Source: Actinomycetes bacterium
Lineage (GTDB): Bacteria > Actinomycetota > Acidimicrobiia > Acidimicrobiales > SZUA-35
Assembly (NCBI GenBank): GCA_024280015.1
Contig: JAJRQY010000018.1
Location: 1 to 64,000, forward strand
Length of the DNA: 64,000 bases
Direction: 5' to 3'
The translations under genes and the position numbers were made by a program. This document shows positions 50,389-59,980 of this stretch, piece by piece. The notes under the pieces are model-generated. The model saw only the letters and a program-made list of their open reading frames with translations, was not told where the DNA came from and ran no database searches. The first letter of the stretch is position 1. Each line of letters starts with the position of its first letter.

Positions 50389-52368
50389 GTGCTTTCGGTC
50401 GCTGGTCTCACCAAGTCATTCGGTCCTCGCCTCTTGTTCCAAGGGGTGACCTTTCAGCTGTCTGGCAGCCGACGGATCGCCTTGGTTGGTGGCAATGGTG
50501 CGGGCAAGACCACCATGCTGGAGATCATTGTTGGTCTCCAGGAGTACGACAGTGGCACAGTCTCCAAGCAGAAGGGGTCCCGGGTCGGCTACTTGCCTCA
50601 GGAGATCCTCGATGTCTGGACCGGCAGCGTCATTGAAGAAGTGCTCAAGGGTGCGGCCCATATTCTGGACCTGGAGGTTGAGCTTCGTGCGCTCGAAGGT
50701 CGGATGGGTACGACAACGGGCGATGAGCATGATCAGGTCATGTCGGCCTACGGAGACCTTCAGAGCCGGTTCGAACAAGAGGGGGGTTATCTGATCGAAC
50801 CGGAGGCCCGGCGCATTCTTGGTGGCCTCGGATTCACCGCTGAGGACATGGACCGTCCGTTGGCTGACATGTCTGGTGGCTGGCAAATGCGAGCGTCACT
50901 GGCCCGGCTTCTCTTGCAGAACCCCGATGTTCTGGTCTTAGATGAGCCGACCAACCACCTGGATGTTGACTCGGTGCAGTGGCTGGAAGGCCAGCTCCAG
51001 GCGTTCCCAGGGGCCATCCTATTTGTTTCCCATGACCGTGACTTCATTGACGCGGTTGCTGATCGGGTGATCGAATTGGCGCGCCGAGAAGCAGTGGAAT
51101 ATGTCGGTGGCTTTGCTGAGTTCGTGGTCTTGCGAGAAGAACGCATCCGCATGGCAGAAGCTGCGGCTGCCAATCAGGCTCGCAAGATCGCCCACGCCGA
51201 ACAGTTCATCGAGCGGTTCCGCTACAAGGCAACCAAGGCCCGCCAGGTCCAGTCACGTATCAAGACACTGGCCAAGTTGGACACCATCCATGTGCCCGAA
51301 CTAGAAGAACTCAAGCTGAGGTTTGCTTTCCCCGAACCTCGTCGCTCTGGCCGAGTGGTGATTGATATCAAGGATGCTTCCATCGGATATGACGATGGTC
51401 TTCCTGTGGTGACCGGCGCAAACCTGGTGGTTGAGCGGGGCCAGAAGCTGGCTCTGATTGGGCCAAACGGCGCGGGGAAGTCAACAGTTCTTAAGGCGGT
51501 TCTCGGTCAGCTGAAACCAGAGGTCGGAACGGTTGAGCTTGGTTCGAACGTCGACATTGCCTACTTTGCTCAGCATCAGGTCGATGCACTTGACCTGTCC
51601 AAGACGGTTGAACATGAGTTCCGCCAAAAAGTTGGTGCAGGTGCAGGCAACCGGAATCTGAGGACCATCCTTGGCTCATTCGGATTCTCCGGTGATGCCG
51701 TTGACCGGCATGTTCGAGATCTGTCTGGTGGTGAGCGAACCAGGCTGGCTTTGGCCGAAGTGATGTGTAACCCGGTCAATCTCTTGATTTTGGATGAGCC
51801 GACCAATCACCTGGATATCCAGAGTTGCGACGTGCTGGAAGACGCGCTGCAGGCCTACCCCGGCACCATCCTGCTGGTCAGTCATGACCGTTATCTGGTT
51901 CGCAATGTGGCCGAAGCACTCGTCGAAGTCCGCGATGGAAAGGTGACGCAGCACCTGGACGTCGAGGAACGTGTTTTGAATCCTGCTGGCTCAAAGACTG
52001 CCCCCAAGAGTTCGGGTGGAACGAGCAAGACCAGCTCGAAGCGTTCTGGTAAGTCGGGCGGCAACGCTGGGGGCAGTTCTGATCTTCGCAAGTCAGACGT
52101 TCGCAAGGCGGAGAAACGAGCCGAAGCCGAGGCCCGAAACGACAAGTCTCGATCAACTCGCAGCCAGCGTAAGAATGTCGATCGCTTGGAACGACAAGTT
52201 GGGCGAGCAGATGATGTGGTTGCAGGATTAGAAAGCCAGCTGGCTGATCCAAAAATGTATGAGGACAAGTCGGCGATGAAGGATCTGCTGGCTACCCATG
52301 AGCAAGCCAAGAAGAAGGCGGCAGACCTTCTGGCAGAGTGGGAGCAGGCTGCTGAGGGGTTGGACTGA
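50389..52368 (+). CDS. ABC-F family ATPase (EttA/Uup-like)
   Basis: A soluble 659-residue protein with two ATP-binding cassettes and no membrane domain. Walker A motifs are [13 protein letters not shown] and [13 protein letters not shown]. Signatures are [15 protein letters not shown] and [16 protein letters not shown] linker between the cassettes (about 235-310) is the ribosome-contacting P-site tether of the family. A basic Lys/Ser/Arg-rich segment (about 535-605) leads to a C-terminal coiled coil as in Uup-like proteins. It may regulate translation or confer ribosome protection. GTG start. Confidence 0.9.
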   Translation: MLSVAGLTKSFGPRLLFQGVTFQLSGSRRIALVGGNGAGKTTMLEIIVGLQEYDSGTVSKQKGSRVGYLPQEILDVWTGSVIEEVLKGAAHILDLEVELRALEGRMGTTTGDEHDQVMSAYGDLQSRFEQEGGYLIEPEARRILGGLGFTAEDMDRPLADMSGGWQMRASLARLLLQNPDVLVLDEPTNHLDVDSVQWLEGQLQAFPGAILFVSHDRDFIDAVADRVIELARREAVEYVGGFAEFVVLREERIRMAEAAAANQARKIAHAEQFIERFRYKATKARQVQSRIKTLAKLDTIHVPELEELKLRFAFPEPRRSGRVVIDIKDASIGYDDGLPVVTGANLVVERGQKLALIGPNGAGKSTVLKAVLGQLKPEVGTVELGSNVDIAYFAQHQVDALDLSKTVEHEFRQKVGAGAGNRNLRTILGSFGFSGDAVDRHVRDLSGGERTRLALAEVMCNPVNLLILDEPTNHLDIQSCDVLEDALQAYPGTILLVSHDRYLVRNVAEALVEVRDGKVTQHLDVEERVLNPAGSKTAPKSSGGTSKTSSKRSGKSGGNAGGSSDLRKSDVRKAEKRAEAEARNDKSRSTRSQRKNVDRLERQVGRADDVVAGLESQLADPKMYEDKSAMKDLLATHEQAKKKAADLLAEWEQAAEGLD

Positions 52369-52392
52369 TGTCCTGGACCGAGCATCCAGAGG

Positions 52393-52423
52393 TGAGGGTC
52401 CAGAGCTGAGGGTCCAGAGCTGA
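52393..52423. repeat. 14-bp tandem repeat after the ABC-F gene
   Basis: Two perfect copies of TGAGGGTCCAGAGC (52393-52406, 52407-52420) plus a third TGA. It lies 24 bases after the ABC-F stop and 15 bases before the 3' end of the convergent trehalose gene. Like the array at 23712, the unit is 14 bp and starts with TGA. Confidence 0.8.
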
Positions 52424-52438
52424 ACGGGCTTCGCTTGT

Positions 52439-54970
52439 CTAGCTCAAGACTCTGGCGTTGTTGATCAAGCCAAGATGGCTGTAGGCCTGAGGGAGGTTGC
52501 CGAGAGCGCGGCCAGTAGCAGTATCGAACTCTTCAGCCATCAGACCCGTTTTTCCTGCTAGCCGGACCAGCTGGTTGAACAGTTCCAACGCGTCATCTTC
52601 GCGCCCTATGAGGGCCAGAGACTCGACAAGCCAGCTGGTCATCAGGTTGAATCCGCCTTCGCGTCCGGGTAGGCCGTCGTCTTCCAGGTAGCGGTAGACG
52701 GTCGGGCCATCGCGAAGCTCGCGCTCTACTGCAGCAACCGTTGAGGCGAAGCGTTCATCGGTTGGGTCAATCAAGCCCCACATGCCAACGGCAAGCACCG
52801 ATGCGTCAAGATCGTCACCGTCATAGGCGGCGGTGAACGTGCCTCGATCAGCATTCCAGCCGTTGCTGAGGATGTCGTTGGCGATCTGGTCCCGAAGCCC
52901 GACCCAGGCCTCTGGCTCGCGGTCAAGGAACTGATCGGCGATGGCGATGGCCCGGTCGACGGTCACCCAGCACATGACCTTTGAGTAGACATGGTGACGA
53001 GGTGGTTTGCGAATCTCCCAGATGCCGTGGTCGGGTTCTTGCCAGCGTCGTGACACGGCCAAAACCATGGCCTCTACCAATTTCCAATGCTCGGTTGACA
53101 GCGCTTCGCCCCGAGTCAACAAGACATGGACCAGGTCGACAATGGGACCAAAAACGTCAAGCTGAACCTGGCCGTCTGCGGCATTGCCGACGCGGACTGG
53201 ACGTGAGCCGCCGTAGCCGGGAAGTTCGGCGATTTCGGCTTCGGGTGGAAGGTGACGCCCGGTCACGTTGTAGAGGGGCGCGAGCCGTTCGGGATCGCTC
53301 CTGGTTTCCAGAATGTTGAGGACCCAATCCAGATATGCCATGCCTTCGGCGTGAGAGTTGAGATTGGCCAGAGCGGTGGCAGTCAAGGCGGCGTCTCGGA
53401 GCCAGCAATATCGATAGTCCCAATTGCGAATACCGCCAAGGTGTTCTGGCAGGCTGGTGGTAGCTGCAGCCAAGATTGCGCCGGTTGGGCCGTGGCAAAG
53501 GCCCTTCAGGGTTATGGCACTTCGGGCAACTAGCTCTCGCTCCAAGAGGGGAAGGTCGAGCTTGGCCGTCCAGTTCCGCCAGAAGCGTTCAGAGTCTTCG
53601 CGACGATCACCTTCGGGACGAGCATCAGGGCGCAAGGTTCCGGTGCCACATCGCATCTCCAAGGCAACAGGGCCATCATCCAAGTTGACTCGACCAAGCG
53701 CGGTCTGATGGTTTCCGTCAGAGGTGATTTCCCAGTGCACGTGGGGGGAGCGAAGCACGATCAGGTCCGCACCACCGCGAACAACAATTCCTTCTTCGCG
53801 GATTTCCAATTGGGTCGGTACCCGACCGAAGTCAATTCTGGGGGCGAAGCTGATCTGGACGTCACCGGTGCCTTCTATGACACGAATCAGGTCCGAGCGT
53901 CCAGCCAAGCGTCTGCTTCGACCACTGGAGACATCAAGATAGTCCGACAGGATGAAGTTCTCGAAGTGAGACTCCAAGACCATGGTGTTGTTTGAGTACC
54001 GCTGGCTATGTGGCTCTTCAGCATTGGGTCCGGCGATGGCAAAATGACCAGCTGATGGGCCGCCAAGAAGTTCAGCGAAGACGGCGGCTGAGTCGATGCG
54101 GGGAGCGCAAAGCCAGGTGACTCTGGCGCTGGGACTCACGATGGCCGCAGTTCGCAAATCCGACAGCATCGAATGATCTTGGATTGGTGTGAGTCCGGAG
54201 CCTTGTAACCATTCGGAGCGAAGTTCGGCGACCAGAGCAAGAACTTGGGCAACCGTGTCTGGGTCCTTGACCCGGAAGGCCGCGGCACTTATGCCGTCTC
54301 CGACCTTGACTCCAATATCGGGTCCAGCAAGGCTGCGGAAACCGTCCTCGTCGGTGACATCGTCGCCGAAGAACAAGACAGCCGATGCTCCAACTTGGGA
54401 ACGGATAGTTTCCAGCGCCCATCCCTTGTTGGTTTCGATCACCGACATCTCCATGATCTCATGCCCGTTGCGGGTGTAGATCGAGTCCCAACTGGCTGGC
54501 CCATGCACCAACTCGTCGCGGGCAGCAGTTTTCTGATCCTCGCTGAGGCCGCGGAAGTGGAAGGTCACACCCGTTGGTTTCTCTTCAACGAGTCCGCCGT
54601 ATTTCTTTCCAAGTTCGTGTACCGCCTGGGTGAGGTGGCGACGACGTTCAACAATCTCGGGTTCGAGCTTGGAGGCAAATCCAAGGTCGAACTCGCGACC
54701 ATGGCTTCCAACGAGGCGGATCTCCTCGGGGAAGCGAGACAGCGCGGCAAGGTCTCGGAGGCTGCGACCAGAAATCACCGTGACATGGGTGTTTGCGAGC
54801 TCGGCTAAGGCTCGCATGGCTGATACCGAATCCCGGTTGGCTCGGGCGTCCATCGGGTCATCGACCAGAGGCGCAACAGTGCCGTCATAGTCACAGGCAA
54901 TCAGAAGGGACGGTACGCGGGCCAACTGTCGTAGCTGTTCACCCAGGTCCGCAAGGCTGTCGCTCGTCAT
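52439..54970 (-). CDS. Fusion of trehalose-6-phosphate phosphatase and GH15 glucanase/trehalase
   Basis: An 843-residue two-enzyme protein. Residues about 1-250 are OtsB-type HAD phosphatase: nucleophile motif ACDYDGTVAPL (Asp27), VISGRSLRDLA, KGWALETIR and the late FGDDVTDEDGFR. After a linker, residues about 262-843 are a GH15 (alpha/alpha)6 domain with the N-terminal sandwich, IRNWDYRYCWLRDAALTATAL, acid-carrying DHGIWEIRKPPRHHVYSK and MAEEFDTATGRALGNLPQAYSH. Mycobacterial relatives of the GH15 part are trehalases. It could therefore both make and split trehalose, or be tuned to one direction. Confidence 0.88.
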   Translation of the reverse strand: MTSDSLADLGEQLRQLARVPSLLIACDYDGTVAPLVDDPMDARANRDSVSAMRALAELANTHVTVISGRSLRDLAALSRFPEEIRLVGSHGREFDLGFASKLEPEIVERRRHLTQAVHELGKKYGGLVEEKPTGVTFHFRGLSEDQKTAARDELVHGPASWDSIYTRNGHEIMEMSVIETNKGWALETIRSQVGASAVLFFGDDVTDEDGFRSLAGPDIGVKVGDGISAAAFRVKDPDTVAQVLALVAELRSEWLQGSGLTPIQDHSMLSDLRTAAIVSPSARVTWLCAPRIDSAAVFAELLGGPSAGHFAIAGPNAEEPHSQRYSNNTMVLESHFENFILSDYLDVSSGRSRRLAGRSDLIRVIEGTGDVQISFAPRIDFGRVPTQLEIREEGIVVRGGADLIVLRSPHVHWEITSDGNHQTALGRVNLDDGPVALEMRCGTGTLRPDARPEGDRREDSERFWRNWTAKLDLPLLERELVARSAITLKGLCHGPTGAILAAATTSLPEHLGGIRNWDYRYCWLRDAALTATALANLNSHAEGMAYLDWVLNILETRSDPERLAPLYNVTGRHLPPEAEIAELPGYGGSRPVRVGNAADGQVQLDVFGPIVDLVHVLLTRGEALSTEHWKLVEAMVLAVSRRWQEPDHGIWEIRKPPRHHVYSKVMCWVTVDRAIAIADQFLDREPEAWVGLRDQIANDILSNGWNADRGTFTAAYDGDDLDASVLAVGMWGLIDPTDERFASTVAAVERELRDGPTVYRYLEDDGLPGREGGFNLMTSWLVESLALIGREDDALELFNQLVRLAGKTGLMAEEFDTATGRALGNLPQAYSHLGLINNARVLS

Positions 54971-55253
54971 AGTGCGTGATTCTCCCGAAGGAACGAAGGA
55001 AGGTCAAGCGTCGTTAGACGAGTGACATAAACTATAGCGCTCTGCAACTTAGCGCTGATCCGGTGGCATCGGGTGGTTCCGCCAACGAGTGGGCGATTGC
55101 CCAGGCGAAAGAGAGCCCGGGCTCAGGGTCCAAGGTAATCTGCCGATTGGGAAGCTGACTCGATGCTTTGGCCTGATGATGGGTTGTCGTTGTCGTGACC
55201 TACCCTGCTCTGGTGCCCTGATCCGGCCGTCTCTTGAAGGACAGTGATTAGAC
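54971..55253. other. Divergent intergenic region with a 12-bp palindrome
   Basis: A 283-base gap between the trehalose fusion gene and the HExxH protein gene. A perfect palindrome GAGCCCGGGCTC lies at 55113-55124. No open frame here has coding character. It should contain both promoters, but I could not pick convincing -35/-10 pairs. GAAGGA before the rightward gene (about 55238) is a plausible ribosome-binding site. Confidence 0.4.
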
Positions 55254-56795
55254 ATGACGAATCCGCAAGACCCAGGGGACTCCCTCGGCCATGGATCGGT
55301 TCCAACGGAGCCACCAGCGATGCCCTTTGACCCACGCGTCCCGGTCGCTGGTTCGCCCCAGCCCGGTGCGGGTCAACCACCCCCTGCTGCTCCTGTTGCG
55401 GCCCCTGTCCCTGCTCCTGCCCCTTTCCCGACGCCCGCTTCTGGATTGCCGCCTCAAGAACATGCACCTCAAGCTGCGCCACTGCCGACGGCTACGGCCT
55501 CGAATTCTTCTGGGCAGGCAAGCCCCTCGAAGAAGACTGGCTGGCTGATCGGAGCTGGTCTGGCCCTGGTTGTCTTGGTTGGTGCTGCTGTGTTTGCTCT
55601 TGGCCGCGGTGGTGACACGGTGGCAAACGGGCCCGAAACAACGACGACCGAAGCCGCGTCATCTGGATCTTCCGCCGTAACCGAAGGAACAGGAGAAACC
55701 ACGATTCCTCAGGCTGAGGAGCCAGAAGATGAGACTCCTGGTTCGGACCCAGACCCAGGCTTGGAGCATATTGCCTGCCCGAGTGAGACTCCCGCTGATC
55801 TTTGTGACCTGGCTGTCTATGTCGAAACGGTTCGGGGTCGCCCATTCAAGACATTCCCGGTGATTGAGCTGGAGGAGAACGACGAATTCGATCGTCGCTT
55901 GCTGGAACTGTTTGACGAGGACAGTGCCGAACTGGCCGTCTCCGGGCACGTTCTGAGTTCGTTGGGCATGATCCCCGCCGATGCCGATCTGGTATCCCTG
56001 ATGCGCAAGACCTTGGAGATCGGTGTTGTTGGCTACTACGACACCGACACCAAAGGCCTAGTTGTGCGGGGAGCCGAGTTTGACCTGTACTCAAAGCTAG
56101 TCCTGGTGCATGAGCTTACTCATGCCCATGATGATCAATGGATTGGCCTGGATCGCCCCGAACTGGAAGATGCTGAGGACGAGACTGAATTTGGATTCCT
56201 GGCCATCACTGAAGGAAATGCTTCCAGGGTTGACGACATGTGGCGAGCATCATTGTCCAGGGATGATCAGGCAGAGCTTTCCGCACTTGAACTCTCCGCA
56301 CTGTCCCCCGAGGACATCGAGGTCTACCTGGCGCTTCCTCCCTTCATCCTGCAGATGCAGTTCTCTCCCTATGTTGATGGTGCTGCCCTGGTTAACAAGA
56401 TTGTGGCTGCCGGTGGCGAAGCCGCAGTGGACGCTGCCTTTGAGGATCCGCCACGCAGCAGTGAGCAGGTCTTGCACCCAAACCAGTACTTGTCCGAGGA
56501 AGCTGATGACCTGCCGTCGCTCCCGATTGCTGATGGCGACATCATTGATCAAGGGGTACTTGGCGAGCTGAGTTTCCGGTACTGGCTTGGTGAGCGAGTT
56601 GGTGAAGGCTGGGGTGGCGATCACTATGTCACCTGGCTTGATGGTGCAAAGGCCTGTACCCGGGTTGAGGTGCAAGCCGATGATGCGGGTGACCTGGCAG
56701 AGTTCTCTAAGGCGGCGACGGCATGGGCGGGCGAAGCTCCAGATCGCTTGGTTGAAGATCTCGACGGCCTGGTACGAATGACTGGCTGCGCCTAG
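55254..56795 (+). CDS. Membrane-anchored putative zinc metallopeptidase (HExxH)
   Basis: A 513-residue protein. A Pro/Ala-rich N-terminal region of about 95 residues precedes one membrane helix (GWLIGAGLALVVLVGAAVFAL), then a Thr/Glu/Ser-rich linker and an extracellular domain from about 165. The domain has HELTH (His286-Glu287-His290), and 30 residues later Glu320 in ITEGNASRVDD, consistent with a gluzincin-like zinc site. I do not recognise the family beyond this. It is likely to face the outside and could cut surface or extracellular protein, or be a non-peptidase relative. Confidence 0.7.
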   Translation: MTNPQDPGDSLGHGSVPTEPPAMPFDPRVPVAGSPQPGAGQPPPAAPVAAPVPAPAPFPTPASGLPPQEHAPQAAPLPTATASNSSGQASPSKKTGWLIGAGLALVVLVGAAVFALGRGGDTVANGPETTTTEAASSGSSAVTEGTGETTIPQAEEPEDETPGSDPDPGLEHIACPSETPADLCDLAVYVETVRGRPFKTFPVIELEENDEFDRRLLELFDEDSAELAVSGHVLSSLGMIPADADLVSLMRKTLEIGVVGYYDTDTKGLVVRGAEFDLYSKLVLVHELTHAHDDQWIGLDRPELEDAEDETEFGFLAITEGNASRVDDMWRASLSRDDQAELSALELSALSPEDIEVYLALPPFILQMQFSPYVDGAALVNKIVAAGGEAAVDAAFEDPPRSSEQVLHPNQYLSEEADDLPSLPIADGDIIDQGVLGELSFRYWLGERVGEGWGGDHYVTWLDGAKACTRVEVQADDAGDLAEFSKAATAWAGEAPDRLVEDLDGLVRMTGCA

Positions 56796-56926
56796 TTCCA
56801 TACCTTGGTCGACCTATTCTTGGCGGCTCGTTCCATTGTGAGAAGCTGAGTCGGCGACCAAGATCCATGGTGGCCTGTTTTTGTAGTTAACGATTTCTTC
56901 ATGTTCGATCTGTCATCGTCAGCTCC

Positions 56927-58981
56927 ATGATCCGACTAAGAAGCCTTGTATCCGTTCTGGCAGTTCTGGCAGTCGTAGCTGGCATTGTCGGTGGACGTCC
57001 TATCCCGGTCGATGCTCGAAGCGACCTCCTAGCCAATCCAGGCTTCGAAGGCGATTTCAATGAATTGGCCCCCGGCTGGACAGAGAACGCGTGGGGGGAG
57101 GGGGCTGAGGGTTTCTATGAACCCAGTTACTCAGTTGTCCACTCCGGAAACTCGTCACAAAAACTGACAGTCTCCAGCCTTGGTGGGGGAGGGGTGCAGT
57201 TCTACCAATCATTCGAACCTTCGAATGGAGTTGGATACAGCGGCTCTGCGTGGCTTCGCTCTGATGAAGAGATCGAAGTAGAGATCGTGCTCCGTCTGGT
57301 CGGCTATCCGTACTCAACCATTAGCTCAGAAATTCTCAGCGTTGGCACCGACTGGGTGAAGGCAACGACTCAAGGTGTCAACACCAACTCAGGCGAAGCC
57401 GGTCTGTTCATCGTTGCTCGATCAACGGGAATCCTCTACATCGATGACGCGTCCCTAAGCGATGCCTTTGCCGAGCCCGAGTTCGACCAGAACGACTTCC
57501 TCCTCAACCCGAGCTTTGAAGGCGGAGCCGAACTAGCCGATGGTTGGATGGAGAACACTTGGGGCAATGGGGCCAGCGTTTCCTATGGCCCCTCATACTC
57601 TGAGGTCCACTCCGGCGAGGCAGCTCAGCGTCTTAGCATTTCGGCCTTAGGTGACGGAGGGGTTCAGTTCTATCAATCGTTCGAGACCTCCGCCGGAACG
57701 AACTACAACGGTTCAGTCTGGCTACGAGCCGACAGCGACATGCAGGTACAAGTTCTTCTGCGTCATGTCGGATACCCCTACACCACCATGGGAGAACAAA
57801 CCCTCACCGTTGGTACTGACTGGACCAAAGTAGATGTTTCTGGCAGCGACCCCGATGCGGTAGAAGGAGGCCTCTTCGTTGTTGCCTTGTCAACGGGATC
57901 CCTCTACATAGACGATGCCGCTCTCTCAGGCAGCGACGGGCCCACTGATCCACCAACAGATCCACCAGCAGCCGGTTCTTTCCAGGCCATTGACGGAAGG
58001 ATCATCGCTCCGGACGGATCCGACTTTGTGCCAAGGGGTATCAATATCTACAACAGCACGTTCTTTCCCAACGATTCTCCAACCAGAGGTGTCGAAGCGG
58101 TTGAGGAAATCGTCAGCCTGTTCCCAAAGATCAACATGATCCGAGTCGCCTATCAGGACGACGATGAGAACAATTTGTTCTGGGCATCAACGGCGGTAGA
58201 TGATCAGTTCTTGGCCACCTTTGTTGAGGCCGCGACATCCCGTCGAATTGTGGTGTTGCTCGAGGATCACAGCACCATTGGAACCTTCACCTGGATACAG
58301 GGACAGATCGACACCTACGCGACGTTCGCCGAGCGGTACAAAGACAACCCGTATGTGTGGTTTGCGACGGAGAACGAACCTGACGCCGCCCCAGCGGAAC
58401 AGATCGCGCAGAACGCCAGGGCGACCTATGACGCAATCCGCGGGACAGGGAACAACACGATGGTTCTTTTGTTGACTCGTGGTGGCGGCTACACCGATGA
58501 AATCCAATCCTATGCCAGCTACATCCAAGGTGGGGCAGTTCCGAACTATCCCGGCTCAGGGCCTGGCTCTGGTGGCGCAAGTGTCACCGCTATGCACAAT
58601 GTTGCCTGGGACATGCACCTCTATATGTGGGCTAATCCGTCGGCCAGCGTTGCTGAGGTGGAGGAGACACTATGGAACGGAATAGACACCCCATGGGGGC
58701 CCTTCGCTGGCATTAATCTCTATCGCTCCGGTCCAAAGAGCGCCGACGGTGTCCTCCCGGTGATCGTTGGCGAGTGGGGTCTAGATTGGGCTGGCGACAG
58801 TGTCATGGCCGTCATCCTAGGAACCGGTCCAGATCAAGCTCCGGTTGGAAACTTGGCCTGGAACTGGAGTGCTGGTGGTCCTGACGTCCTTGTGTCAGGC
58901 AATGAACGCACCCCCTATGGCGATGCGGTGAATGCGTTCATCAATGCAGGAACCGGTGTGCCGGCGGCGACACAACCCTGA
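56927..58981 (+). CDS. Secreted GH5-like glycosidase with two N-terminal carbohydrate-binding-type modules
   Basis: A 684-residue exported protein with a signal peptide (LVSVLAVLAVVAGIVGGRPI). Residues about 33-180 and 190-335 are two copies of one beta-sandwich module (each opening with LLANPGFEG or LLNPSFEGG and ending with LYIDDASLS or LYIDDAALS), resembling CBM4/9-type domains. After a Pro/Thr/Asp linker comes a TIM-barrel with GH5 features: FVPRGINIYN, the acid/base in FATENEPDAA, HNVAWDMHLYMW and the nucleophile in VIVGEWGLDW. It should cut a beta-linked polysaccharide; the substrate is unknown. Confidence 0.85.
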   Translation: MIRLRSLVSVLAVLAVVAGIVGGRPIPVDARSDLLANPGFEGDFNELAPGWTENAWGEGAEGFYEPSYSVVHSGNSSQKLTVSSLGGGGVQFYQSFEPSNGVGYSGSAWLRSDEEIEVEIVLRLVGYPYSTISSEILSVGTDWVKATTQGVNTNSGEAGLFIVARSTGILYIDDASLSDAFAEPEFDQNDFLLNPSFEGGAELADGWMENTWGNGASVSYGPSYSEVHSGEAAQRLSISALGDGGVQFYQSFETSAGTNYNGSVWLRADSDMQVQVLLRHVGYPYTTMGEQTLTVGTDWTKVDVSGSDPDAVEGGLFVVALSTGSLYIDDAALSGSDGPTDPPTDPPAAGSFQAIDGRIIAPDGSDFVPRGINIYNSTFFPNDSPTRGVEAVEEIVSLFPKINMIRVAYQDDDENNLFWASTAVDDQFLATFVEAATSRRIVVLLEDHSTIGTFTWIQGQIDTYATFAERYKDNPYVWFATENEPDAAPAEQIAQNARATYDAIRGTGNNTMVLLLTRGGGYTDEIQSYASYIQGGAVPNYPGSGPGSGGASVTAMHNVAWDMHLYMWANPSASVAEVEETLWNGIDTPWGPFAGINLYRSGPKSADGVLPVIVGEWGLDWAGDSVMAVILGTGPDQAPVGNLAWNWSAGGPDVLVSGNERTPYGDAVNAFINAGTGVPAATQP

Positions 58982-59005
58982 CGGCCCAAGCTAGGTTCGG
59001 GTCTC

Positions 59006-59032
59006 ACGAGGTTTCCACACTACGAGGTTTCC
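59006..59032. repeat. Partial 16-bp-period duplication over an LLM gene stop
   Basis: ACGAGGTTTCC occurs at 59006-59016 and again at 59022-59032, five bases apart. The second copy encodes the last codons of the LLM gene ending at 59020, so the duplication spans its stop codon. It is shorter than the other junction repeats. Confidence 0.6.
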
Positions 59033-59910
59033 GCATTGCAGGGATCAAGGATGGCAGCCTTGATCCCGGCGGCCTTGGCCGCCATTCCTTCTTCGCCCAG
59101 CAACGCGAAGGCGGGAATGATGGTGCGGTGCACCCCCAGAGAGGTGAGTTCTTCGGCTGCTCCCGCAGGGTCGGAGCCAAAGATGCCAGGATGGCCTGCG
59201 GTGATCTCGATACCAGCAGGATCGCGTCCAGCATCGGCCGCTGCCTGATTCATTACGTCGAATAATTCAGCCAACTCTTCCATCGAACCCTTGCCGGGGA
59301 AGAAGCCGTCACCAAGTCGGCCGGCTCGCCGGGCTGCGGCTTTGGAATGGCCACCAATCACGACCGGGACTGCGCCGCCCGGCGGCTTCGGGTTGGAGGT
59401 CACATTGTGAAAGGCAGCGAACTCGCCATCGAAGTGGGCATTGTCGCCGGACCAAAGAGCCCGCATGGCACCGATGTAGTCATCGGTTCGCTTTCCCCGA
59501 CGCTCCCAAGGAATTCCGAGGGCTTCAAACTCTTCCTTCAGCCAGCCAACCCCAATCCCCAGCTGGAACCGCCCCTTGGACAACGATGCCAGAGTGGCCA
59601 CGGTTTTGGCCAAGACCAAAGGATTGCGCTCAGGCAAGATGATGATGCCAGTAGCCAACTTGATTGTTGTGGTGTTGGCGGCAACGAAGGCCAGCCAGAT
59701 CAAGGGATCGGGAATGGACGAGGTTGAGTCGCCGGGCATCTTCCCACCGGGGTCATAGGGATAGGTTGAGTCGTATTCGGTTGGCCAGATGACATGCTCG
59801 ACCGTCCACAGAGACTCAAAACCGTTGGCTTCGGCGGCCTGGGCTAGGTCGATCAGGCCCTCGGTTTCTGCGAACGGGCCGGTATTGGCGAACATCAGGC
59901 CGAACTTCAT
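59020..59910 (-). CDS. LLM-class (F420-type) oxidoreductase
   Basis: A 296-residue luciferase-like monooxygenase-fold protein. MKFGLMFANTGPFAETEGL at the start, FESLWTVEHVIWP, ATGIIILPERNPLVLAKTVATL, SKGRFQLGIGVGWLKEEF and VPVVIGGHSKAAARRAGRLGDGF are typical of the actinobacterial F420-dependent group. The ATG at 59910 is chosen because it matches the family start and has a GGAAGAAG purine run upstream. The longer frame from 59982 would overlap the divergent neighbour. Cofactor and substrate are inferred only. Confidence 0.87.
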   Translation of the reverse strand: MKFGLMFANTGPFAETEGLIDLAQAAEANGFESLWTVEHVIWPTEYDSTYPYDPGGKMPGDSTSSIPDPLIWLAFVAANTTTIKLATGIIILPERNPLVLAKTVATLASLSKGRFQLGIGVGWLKEEFEALGIPWERRGKRTDDYIGAMRALWSGDNAHFDGEFAAFHNVTSNPKPPGGAVPVVIGGHSKAAARRAGRLGDGFFPGKGSMEELAELFDVMNQAAADAGRDPAGIEITAGHPGIFGSDPAGAAEELTSLGVHRTIIPAFALLGEEGMAAKAAGIKAAILDPCNAETS

Positions 59911-59980
59911 GGTGGGTCTTCTTCCGATTGGGTTGGTGCCCAGTCTGGCCCAGAAACTGTGGCCGATATAAGTTGAGTCC

